A DNA stretch of 21,323 nucleotides from JBIKLM01 sp044375105 (GTDB taxonomy: Bacteria; Planctomycetota; UBA1135; GCA-002686595), in the NCBI GenBank assembly GCA_044375105.1, contig JBILNK010000064.1, positions 1 through 21,323 on the forward strand. The letters are read 5' to 3'. Positions 15,473 through 21,323 of this stretch are shown in pieces (position 1 is the stretch's first letter; every line of letters begins with the position of its first letter). The position numbers and the translations under genes are program-made. The notes beneath the pieces are model-generated. The model was not told the DNA's origin and searched no databases. It worked only from the letters and a program-made list of their open reading frames with translations.

Positions 15473-15828
15473 GGGGGCGTACCGGTTTCGACTGGTTCTG
15501 CGCCGCTGCGGGCTGCGTGCCGGGGATCTCGAGTCACCCCGTACCATCCTCTCGGGAAGGCACTCAAGTGCCAACAACTACGCTCTCGCTGCCTGATTTC
15601 GTAGGCAGCCGTCTCGGCCGGGAACGCCCGCGGCCTGGCCGGGACGACAACAGCGGGCTGGTCGAAAGGGTCCCGCCCCGGGGCCCCTAGGCGAGAACCC
15701 TTCCGGGGCTGGGCCCGAGGCAACCCGTCCGACGGAGGCCGAGGGTCGAGAACCAAACGCCGGACTACGCACGTAGAAGCTCGACGCGAGCCGGCTCCAG
15801 GACGCGGGTTCGACTCCCGCCGCCTCCA
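15473..15828 (+). ncRNA. ssrA: tmRNA (SsrA RNA), CCA end not encoded
   Basis: This RNA rescues stalled ribosomes with SmpB: it is charged with Ala, replaces the broken message and tags the nascent chain for proteolysis. The 5' end GGGGGCG (15473-15479) pairs with CGCCTCC (15821-15827). The 5' part has the tmRNA hallmark 'GTACCGGTTTCGACTGG', and the 3' part has the T arm GCGGG-TTCGACT-CCCGC. The tag frame starts with GCC at 15570 and its stop lies in the hairpin GCTGCCT/AGGCAGC (about 15588-15609). The G-C rich middle section (about 15615-15765) is consistent with the pseudoknot region, though I did not fold it fully. Discriminator A (15828) is followed by GGG, so CCA must be added after transcription, unlike the two tRNAs in this window. 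The size, about 356 nt, is normal. Confidence 0.95.
15570..15596 (+). other. tmRNA tag reading frame, encoding ANNYALAA
   Basis: From the resume codon GCC (15570-15572) the tag reads ANNYALAA and stops at TGA 15594-15596. The C-terminal YALAA is the standard protease recognition end (E. coli ANDENYALAA). The spacer between the first Ala and YALAA is only two Asn, giving eight encoded residues, shorter than most tags. Confidence 0.85.
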
Positions 15829-15835
15829 GGGAGCC

Positions 15836-15874
15836 CCGACGGGGCGCTCGATCGAGCGCCCCGTCGGCGTTTTT
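15836..15874 (+). terminator. Intrinsic terminator of ssrA
   Basis: A perfect 32-bp palindrome (15836-15867; each arm 16 nt, CCGACGGGGCGCTCGA and its complement) is followed by CG and a TTTTT run (15870-15874). It starts 8 nt past the tmRNA end. This is a classical Rho-independent terminator and the strongest one in the window. Confidence 0.93.
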
Positions 15875-16570
15875 GGGGGCTTCTCTGGGCCTCCTGGGGG
15901 CCTCTGCAGGGCGGCTGAACCGGCTGGGGGGGGAGTGCGAAGTGGGGGGACCAGTTGCTGGGCGGGGGCCAGCAGCGGCCCGGTGTGCCGCGGTCAGGAC
16001 CCCCGGACCGAGTGGCAGCCTCCCAGCGGCGCCCGGGGGAGCGGGGGCTCCGGACCCTTCGCCTGCCACCGTCCCACCGCAGTCCTGGTGGGCGCGCCGG
16101 GCCCGATCCGCGGTGAAGCAGGGCCGCCTGGGTGCTGCATGGCCGGGAGGGCAGAGCTGCACTCCGGTCGCCAGGCGAATCGCCCCTCCGGCTGGTTGAC
16201 CCTCGGTTGTCTGAGCATCGGCGGCCGGCGCGCTGCGCCTGTTTCCGGGCTGTGGCCGCCGCCGTGGGAGCGGGCTCGATCCGAGGCCGACCCTGGGGTC
16301 CCCTGAACTTGCCAGGCATGACATCCCGTTCAGGTTCGGGGGGCCCTGCGCTGCCCGGCTGAGCGGCGCTCCTGTAGCGACATGCCGCGACTCGGGAAAC
16401 GGGCGAGGAAAACGCGCCTTTGGTCTCCCATCCGACCTAGACCGTTGCCTAGCATCGTCGCCCAAATGCGACGGGACCCGCGCTTGGCGTTCGCCGAAGC
16501 GTGCCCCCCGCAGGCGCCGCCCTGAACCGCGGCGTCCCCCCGAACCGGCGCACCCCCCGATCCAAGCTCC
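15875..16570. other. Long non-coding stretch upstream of the nqr operon
   Basis: About 700 bp without a gene I can support; the open frames here lack start sites, ribosome sites and recognisable composition. It should contain the nqr promoter, but I find no convincing pair of hexamers; CCTAGACC and GCCTAGCATC around 16434-16456 are the only TA-containing candidates. An inverted repeat at 16302-16334 is listed separately. Confidence 0.4.
16302..16334. promoter_or_regulatory. Inverted repeat upstream of nqrA, possible operator
   Basis: CCTGAAC (16302-16308) and GTTCAGG (16328-16334) are perfect 7-bp inverted half sites with a 19-nt spacer, centred about 250 bp before nqrA. It could be a regulator site, a weak hairpin or chance; nothing identifies a regulator. 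Confidence 0.25.
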
Positions 16571-17941
16571 ATGTCCGCGATCAAGATCCGGCGCGGCCTC
16601 GACGTGCCGATCCACGGCGCAGCGGTCAATCGCACCCCCCTGGAACGGCGCGACGTGCGCCAGGTCGCCCTGCTGCCTGCCCAGGAGTCCCGCGGGATCA
16701 AGGCCCGCGCGCTCGTGGAGGAGGGGGCTCGCGTCCGCGCCGGGCAGCCGGTGCTGGTCGATCGCCGGGACGAGGGCGTGCTCTACACCGCCCCCGTCTC
16801 GGGCATCCTCAAGACCATCCAGCGGGGCGAGCGCCGCATCGTCCAGAACCTCGTCTTCCAGGTGGAAGGGCAGGACTTCGAGCCCTTCCAGGCCCCGGAC
16901 CGGTTGCGGGCCTCGGCCGCGGAGGTGCGCGCCGCGCTGATGCGCTCGGGATTCTGGCCCTGCCTGCGGCAGCGGCCCTTCGACAAGGTGGCCCTCTCGA
17001 GCGGCACGCCGGGCGCGGTCTTCGTGACCGGCACCGATAGCGCCCCCTTGGCGCCGCGGCCCTTCGACCTGGTGGCGGGCCGAGAGGCGGGCTTGCGCGC
17101 CGGCCTGGAGGTGCTCGCGCGCTTGCTTGAACCGGCCGGTGGCGGCGAGCGCGGTCCCCTGTACCTGTGCGTGCCCCCCGGCGAGAACTGGTCGCCCTTC
17201 GTCGCCGGCGGCGCCGAGCTGCGCACCTTCGCCGGTCCGCACCCCTCGGGCAACGTGGGAACGCACATCCATTTCCTCTACCCGGTCGGTCCGAATCGCA
17301 GCGCCTGGCACATCGACGCTCAGAGCGTTGCGGACATCGGCGACCTGTGGCTGACCGGCAAGACGCCGACCGATCGCCTGGTGGCCATCACCGGCCCGGC
17401 CGCCAAGGCGCCCAAGCTGGTGCGCACCCGTCGGGGGGCCTCGACCCTGGAGCTGCTGCAGGGCGAGATCCAGGCGCAGCAGGTGCGCGTCGTGGCCGGG
17501 TCTGCCCTGGACGGCGTGCTGGCCGCTCCCGGCAGCGCCGGCGGCTACCTGGGGCGCTTCACCAACCAGCTGACCCTGCTCGAGGACCAGACCCAGCGGG
17601 AGCTGCTCACCTGGGCCTTGCCGATCGCCAAGCGCTTCTCGGCCACGAACCTGCTGTTCGACAAGTTTTTCCGCAAGCGCTTCAACTTCGACACCGACGA
17701 GAACGGCAGCCTGCGGGCGCTGGTTCCGGTGGGGCAGTACGAGTCGGTCATGCCGCTCGACATCCTGCCCACGCAGTTGATCAAGGCCCTGGCGTCGGGC
17801 GATACCGACACCGCGATCAAGCTCGGTGTGCTCGAGCTCGCCGAGGCCGACCTGGCCCTGTGCCAGTTCGTGGACAGTTCCAAACAGCCCCTGACGGAGT
17901 GGCTGCGCAACACGCTGACGGCCATCGAGAAGGAGGATTGA
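16571..17941 (+). CDS. nqrA: Na+-translocating NADH:quinone reductase subunit A
   Basis: A 456-residue peripheral, cytoplasmic-side subunit of Na+-NQR, associated with the ubiquinone-reaction region of the complex, with no membrane segment. Family blocks are 'MSAIKIRRGLDVPIHGA', 'VLVDRRDEGVLYTAPVSGIL', 'IVQNLVFQVEGQDF', the very conserved 'AGPHPSGNVGTHIHFL' (about 227-242), 'VGQYESVMPLDILPTQLIKA', and the C-terminal 'ELAEADLALCQFVDSSKQ' followed by 'WLRNTLTAIEKED'. Length is normal. It starts the operon with ATG 16571, preceded by no Shine-Dalgarno (GATCCAAGCTCC), and ends one base before nqrB. The long non-coding region ahead should hold the operon promoter. Confidence 0.95.
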   Translation: MSAIKIRRGLDVPIHGAAVNRTPLERRDVRQVALLPAQESRGIKARALVEEGARVRAGQPVLVDRRDEGVLYTAPVSGILKTIQRGERRIVQNLVFQVEGQDFEPFQAPDRLRASAAEVRAALMRSGFWPCLRQRPFDKVALSSGTPGAVFVTGTDSAPLAPRPFDLVAGREAGLRAGLEVLARLLEPAGGGERGPLYLCVPPGENWSPFVAGGAELRTFAGPHPSGNVGTHIHFLYPVGPNRSAWHIDAQSVADIGDLWLTGKTPTDRLVAITGPAAKAPKLVRTRRGASTLELLQGEIQAQQVRVVAGSALDGVLAAPGSAGGYLGRFTNQLTLLEDQTQRELLTWALPIAKRFSATNLLFDKFFRKRFNFDTDENGSLRALVPVGQYESVMPLDILPTQLIKALASGDTDTAIKLGVLELAEADLALCQFVDSSKQPLTEWLRNTLTAIEKED

Positions 17942-17942
17942 C

Positions 17943-19127
17943 TTGAAGTTCCTGCGGGATTCGCTCGACAAGCTCGAGCCCCTGTTTCACAAGGGCGGCC
18001 GCCTGGAGCGGCTGTACCCCGTCTACGAGGCGGCCGACACCTTCCTGTTCACGCCCGGGTCGCGCACGAAGAGCGGCCCCCACGTGCGTGACGCCGTGGA
18101 CCTGAAGCGCACCATGAGCATCGTGGTGCTCGCGCTGCTGCCGGCCACGCTGTTCGGCCTCTGGAACGCCGGCTACCAGATGCTACGCGCCACCCAGGAC
18201 CTGGGCCTGCGCCCGGCCGACGTGCCGCACCTCAAGGCGCTCTGGCTCGGTCTGTACCAGTTCTTCCCGATCTACTTCGTCACGATCGCGGTAGGGGGAA
18301 CGATCGAGGCCATCTTCTCGATCGTGCGCAAGCACGAGATCAACGAGGGCTTCCTGGTCTCCTCGCTGCTGTTCCCCCTGACCTTGCCGCCGGACATCCC
18401 GCTCTGGCAGGTGGCCCTGGGCATCGCCTTCGGCGTCGTGATCGGCAAGGAGATCTTCGGCGGAACCGGGATGAACATCCTGAACCCGGCCCTGACCGCG
18501 CGGGTGTTCCTGTACTTCGCCTACCCGGCACAGATCTCCGGCGACCTGGTTTGGGTGGCGGCGGCCAAGTCGCAGTGGGTCGACGGCTACAGCGGCGCGA
18601 CGCCCCTGGGCACCATGGCCCTCAACGGATATGACCAGAGCCTGTACATCTACAGCTGGTGGGACTGCTTCTGGGGCTTCCTGCCGGGTTCCTTCGGTGA
18701 GACCAGTGTGCCCGCGATCCTGATCGGGGCGGGCATCCTGATCTTCTCGAAGATCGGTTCCTGGCGGATCATGGCCGGCTGCCTCTTGGGCCTCCTGTGG
18801 ACCTGCCTGGTGTTCAACGCCCTGGCGCCGACGCCGACCCACTACCTGGCCGTCCCCGCCCACTGGCACCTGGTCATCGGATCCTTCGCCTTCGGCGCGG
18901 TGTTCATGGCCACTGACCCGGTCTCGGCCGCCCAGACCGACCTGGGGCGCTGGATCTACGGCTTCCTGATCGGAGCCTTGACCGTGCTGGTGCGCGTGCT
19001 GAACCCCGCCTACCCGGAGGGGGTCATGCTGGCGATCATCTTCATGAACGTCTTCGCGCCCCTGATCGACTACTACGTCATGAAGGCCAACATCAAGCGC
19101 CGGGAGGTCCGCCTTGGAATTCAGTAA
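17943..19127 (+). CDS. nqrB: Na+-translocating NADH:quinone reductase subunit B
   Basis: A 394-residue integral membrane subunit, part of the Na+ path and electron route. It has about ten hydrophobic helices after a soluble N-terminus ('FHKGGRLERLYPVYEAADTF'). Thr220 in 'YSGATPLGTM' is the expected site of covalently bound FMN, matching the SGAT-P motif of the family. 'GTGMNILNPALTARVFLYFA' and 'FMATDPVSAAQTDLGRWIYG' are also characteristic. The start is TTG 17943, supported by GGAGG 6 nt upstream and by the family N-terminus. Its end overlaps nqrC by 14 bp. Length is slightly short of the usual 400-415 residues but nothing is missing. Confidence 0.96.
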   Translation: MKFLRDSLDKLEPLFHKGGRLERLYPVYEAADTFLFTPGSRTKSGPHVRDAVDLKRTMSIVVLALLPATLFGLWNAGYQMLRATQDLGLRPADVPHLKALWLGLYQFFPIYFVTIAVGGTIEAIFSIVRKHEINEGFLVSSLLFPLTLPPDIPLWQVALGIAFGVVIGKEIFGGTGMNILNPALTARVFLYFAYPAQISGDLVWVAAAKSQWVDGYSGATPLGTMALNGYDQSLYIYSWWDCFWGFLPGSFGETSVPAILIGAGILIFSKIGSWRIMAGCLLGLLWTCLVFNALAPTPTHYLAVPAHWHLVIGSFAFGAVFMATDPVSAAQTDLGRWIYGFLIGALTVLVRVLNPAYPEGVMLAIIFMNVFAPLIDYYVMKANIKRREVRLGIQ

Positions 19128-19893
19128 CCGGTACATCGTGCTGTTCACGATCGTGGTCAGCCTGGTCTGCGCCTTCGGGGTTTCCTCGATGGCCGTGGCG
19201 CTTAAGGAGCCCCAGTCGATCAACCGCGAGCTGGACCGCAAAGCCAACGTGCTGCGCGTGGCCGGCCTGCTGCCCGCGGGGGAAAAACTGACCAAGGAAC
19301 GCTCCGACGAGCTCTTCAAGGACATCGTCGAGAAGGTCATCGACCGGGCGACCGGCGAAGTCCTGACCGGCGTCGATCCCCGCTCGGTCAATCCCTTCCC
19401 GGACTCCAAGGATCCGTCGAAGAGCGAGCCGGTGCCCTCGGCCTACCGCCTGACCCAGGTCTCCGGTCTGCCGAACCGGCTGCTGGTCTACGAGGTCAAC
19501 GCTCCCGGCCATGAGTGCCTGATCCTGCCGATCTGGGGCAACGGCCTGTGGTCAACCCTGTTCGGCTATCTGGCCGTGGCCAAGGACGCCAGCCGCACCC
19601 TCGGCATCACCTACTATCAGCACGCCGAGACCCCCGGCCTGGGGGGCGAGGTCGACAGCGTCGGCTTCAAGAAGCAGTTCTCGGACGGCAAGCAGCTCTA
19701 CGACGATGCCGGCCGTCCGATGATCGCCGTGGTCAAGGCCGGCACCTCGGTGGACGACAAGAAGCACTTCCAGGTGGATGGCCTCTCCGGGGCCACCATC
19801 ACCGGCAACGGCGTCCACTTCATGTTGCAGCTGTGGCTGTCCGAGCACGGCTACGGCAAGTACCTGCAGGCCCGCCGCCCCAACGGAACCTGA
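19114..19893 (+). CDS. nqrC: Na+-translocating NADH:quinone reductase subunit C
   Basis: A 259-residue subunit with one N-terminal membrane anchor ('YIVLFTIVVSLVCAFGVSSM') and a periplasmic FMN-binding domain. Thr230 in 'LSGATITGNG' is the site expected to carry covalent FMN (SGATxT motif). The conserved 'GNGLWSTLFGYLAV' and 'YQHAETPGLGGEVDS' are present. The TTG start at 19114 lies inside the end of nqrB and has GGGAGG 6 nt upstream, indicating translational coupling. Covalent flavinylation needs an ApbE-type transferase, which is not in this window. Confidence 0.96.
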   Translation: MEFSNRYIVLFTIVVSLVCAFGVSSMAVALKEPQSINRELDRKANVLRVAGLLPAGEKLTKERSDELFKDIVEKVIDRATGEVLTGVDPRSVNPFPDSKDPSKSEPVPSAYRLTQVSGLPNRLLVYEVNAPGHECLILPIWGNGLWSTLFGYLAVAKDASRTLGITYYQHAETPGLGGEVDSVGFKKQFSDGKQLYDDAGRPMIAVVKAGTSVDDKKHFQVDGLSGATITGNGVHFMLQLWLSEHGYGKYLQARRPNGT

Positions 19894-19901
19894 TCCCTGC
19901 C

Positions 19902-20534
19902 ATGGACAAAGCAACCAAGAGCCTGTTGATCGACCCGCTGCTGGACAAGAATCCCATCAGCATCCAGGTCCTGGGCATCTGCTCGGCCCTGGCCGTGACC
20001 ACCCAGCTCAAGACCGCGCTGGTCATGTCGGTGGCCCTGACGGTGGTGGTGGCCTTCTCGAACATGTCGATCTCGCTGCTGCGCAACAAGATCCCAGGTT
20101 CGATCCGGATCATCACCCAGTTGGCCGTGATCGCCTCGCTGGTGATCGTGGCCGACCAGATCCTGCAGGCCTACATGTTCGATGTGGCCAAGCAGCTCTC
20201 GGTCTTCACCGGCCTGATCATCACCAACTGCATCGTGATGGGCCGCGCCGAGGCCTATGCCATGGCGAACCCGCCGATCCGCTCCTTCCTGGACGGCATC
20301 GCCAACGGCCTGGGCTACAGCGTGATCCTGATCTACGCCGCCGTGCTGCGCGAGCTGTTCGGCTCCGGGAAGCTGCTGGGCTTCGTGATCCTGCCCAAGT
20401 TCGACGCGGCGACCGGCGAGGGCTGGTACACGCCCAACGGCCTGATGTTGCTGTCCCCGGCCGCATTCATCCTGATCGGCGTGTTCATCTGGGTCCAGCG
20501 CGGACTCTCCCCCAAACTCCAGGAGAAGGCCTGA
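19902..20534 (+). CDS. nqrD: Na+-translocating NADH:quinone reductase subunit D
   Basis: A 210-residue, six-helix membrane subunit homologous to NqrE and RnfE. Cys27 in 'LGICSALAVT' and Cys110 in 'IITNCIVMGRAEAYA' are at the positions that bind the intramembrane iron centre together with two Cys of NqrE. 'NPPIRSFLDGIANGLGYSVI' is a family block. ATG 19902 is the only start that fits; it lies 8 nt after nqrC and lacks a clear ribosome site. The frame is open further upstream inside nqrC, but that part does not resemble NqrD. Confidence 0.96.
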   Translation: MDKATKSLLIDPLLDKNPISIQVLGICSALAVTTQLKTALVMSVALTVVVAFSNMSISLLRNKIPGSIRIITQLAVIASLVIVADQILQAYMFDVAKQLSVFTGLIITNCIVMGRAEAYAMANPPIRSFLDGIANGLGYSVILIYAAVLRELFGSGKLLGFVILPKFDAATGEGWYTPNGLMLLSPAAFILIGVFIWVQRGLSPKLQEKA

Positions 20535-20537
20535 GCC

Positions 20538-21155
20538 ATGGAACTGGTCAATCTGGCGATCAAGTCGATCTTCATCGAGAACATGGCCCTGGCGTTCTTC
20601 CTGGGCATGTGCTCCTTCGTGGCCGTTTCCAAGAAGGTCGAGACCGCCATGGGTCTGGGCGTCGCCGTGGTCTTCGTCTTGACCTTGACGACGCCGCTCA
20701 ACGCGGCCATCTACAACTACCTGCTGAAGCCAGGTGCGCTCTCCTGGGCAGTCAGCGCCGATGTGGCCAAGGACATCGACCTCTCGTTCCTCGGGTTCAT
20801 CGCCTACATCGCCACCATCGCCGCGGCGACCCAGGTGGTCGAGATGTCGATCGACAAGTTCTCGCCGGCCCTCTACAGCGCCCTGGGGGTGTTTCTGCCC
20901 CTGATCGCTGTGAACTGCGCGATCCTGGGTGCGTCGCTGTTCATGGTCCAGCGCGAATACAACGTCACCGAGGCCACCGTGTACGGCTTCGGAGCCGGCG
21001 TGGGCTGGTGGCTGGCGATCGTGGCCCTGTCCGCCATCCGTGAAAGGCTCAAGTACTCGAACGTGCCGCCGGCCCTGCGTGGGCTCGGGCTGACGTTCAT
21101 GATCACCGGCCTGATGGCCATCGCCTTCCAGATCTTCGGGGGCATCCAACTCTGA
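20538..21155 (+). CDS. nqrE: Na+-translocating NADH:quinone reductase subunit E
   Basis: A 205-residue membrane subunit, pseudo-symmetric to NqrD. Cys25 in 'FFLGMCSFVAVSKK' and Cys126 in 'LIAVNCAILGASLFM' complete the four-Cys intramembrane iron site. 'SFLGFIAYIATIAAATQVVE' and 'FGAGVGWWLAIVALSAIRER' are typical. ATG 20538 follows nqrD by 3 nt; AAGG about 8 nt upstream is a weak ribosome site. The C-terminus 'LMAIAFQIFGGIQL' is normal. Confidence 0.96.
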   Translation: MELVNLAIKSIFIENMALAFFLGMCSFVAVSKKVETAMGLGVAVVFVLTLTTPLNAAIYNYLLKPGALSWAVSADVAKDIDLSFLGFIAYIATIAAATQVVEMSIDKFSPALYSALGVFLPLIAVNCAILGASLFMVQREYNVTEATVYGFGAGVGWWLAIVALSAIRERLKYSNVPPALRGLGLTFMITGLMAIAFQIFGGIQL

Positions 21156-21164
21156 CCCAGGGTT

Positions 21165-21185
21165 GATCTGCGCCGCGCGCGGATC
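21165..21185 (+). other. Hairpin in the nqrE-nqrF gap
   Basis: GATCTGCGC (21165-21173) can pair with GCGCGGATC (21177-21185) through nine pairs including one G-T, around a 3-nt loop CGC. It lies in the only wide gap (48 bp) between genes of the operon. No T-run follows, so read-through is expected; it may tune nqrF expression or mark an RNA-processing site. Confidence 0.35.
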
Positions 21186-21203
21186 CTCCTTCCCGACTCT
21201 CCC

Positions 21204-21323
21204 ATGGACACGAATACGATCCTGCTCGGGGTGGGCATGTTCACCCTGGTGGTCCTCGCCCTGGTGATCGTGCTCTTGATCGCCAAGAGCAAGCTGGTCA
21301 GCACGGGCAAGGTCAAGATCATC
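21204..21323 (+). CDS. nqrF: Na+-translocating NADH:quinone reductase subunit F, N-terminal 40 residues (3' truncated by window end)
   Basis: ATG 21204 opens a frame that runs off the window. The visible 40 residues form the NqrF membrane anchor, 'VGMFTLVVLALVIVLLIAKS', followed by 'KLVSTGKVKII', the start of the ferredoxin-like 2Fe-2S domain. In the full protein this subunit takes electrons from NADH via FAD and the 2Fe-2S centre. Its place after nqrE is the standard gene order. No Shine-Dalgarno is seen. Confidence 0.9.
   Translation, partial: MDTNTILLGVGMFTLVVLALVIVLLIAKSKLVSTGKVKII

Noticed and set aside
15578..17971. Long minus-strand frame of nearly 800 codons across ssrA and nqrA
   Set aside because: It is antisense to a certain nqrA and covers the tmRNA; its composition is that of a GC-rich shadow frame.

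Overview
The window is a GC-rich bacterial chromosomal segment made almost entirely of housekeeping genes. By eye, codon third positions are overwhelmingly G or C. The mix suggests a Planctomycetota-like or similarly GC-rich marine or soil lineage: an Na+-NQR operon, a PcnB-type poly(A) polymerase, class I fructose-bisphosphate aldolase, a TldD/PmbA pair, and a von Willebrand A lipoprotein carrying delta-60-type repeats. That assignment is an inference from gene content and is weak, because there is no rRNA or other strict marker.

Layout, left to right. The 3' end of an HI0933-family flavoprotein (+) converges on a minus-strand block. That block reads, in transcription order from right to left: pcnB (8230-6821), an unrecognised secreted protein (6427-5279), class I aldolase fda (5228-4338), a small, apparently frameshifted VWA-like lipoprotein (3887-3244) and an intact VWA/delta-60 lipoprotein (2993-546). 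A tRNA-Trp(CCA) gene lies divergent from pcnB. It is followed by rsmG, which carries an exceptionally long low-complexity N-terminal extension, and by a 32-residue single-pass membrane ORF. A tRNA-Leu(CAG) gene (minus) has a good sigma70-like promoter and a perfect 15-bp hairpin one base past its CCA. The translationally coupled tldD-pmbA pair (minus) is divergent from smpB. smpB is followed by ssrA (tmRNA) with a textbook intrinsic terminator. The right end is the Na+-translocating NADH:quinone reductase operon nqrABCDE, plus the first 40 codons of nqrF running off the edge.

Functionally the window holds a trans-translation module (SmpB plus tmRNA), an RNA-tail enzyme (PcnB), a proteolysis module (TldD/PmbA), 16S rRNA methylation (RsmG), glycolysis/gluconeogenesis (aldolase) and sodium-pumping respiration (NQR). 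I did not find a mobile element, a CRISPR array, a defence island or a clearly undescribed multi-gene system. The observations most worth a second look are the RsmG N-terminal extension, the broken VWA paralogue beside its intact relative, the short tmRNA tag with no encoded CCA, the tiny membrane ORF after rsmG, and the T-less hairpin directly after tRNA-Leu.
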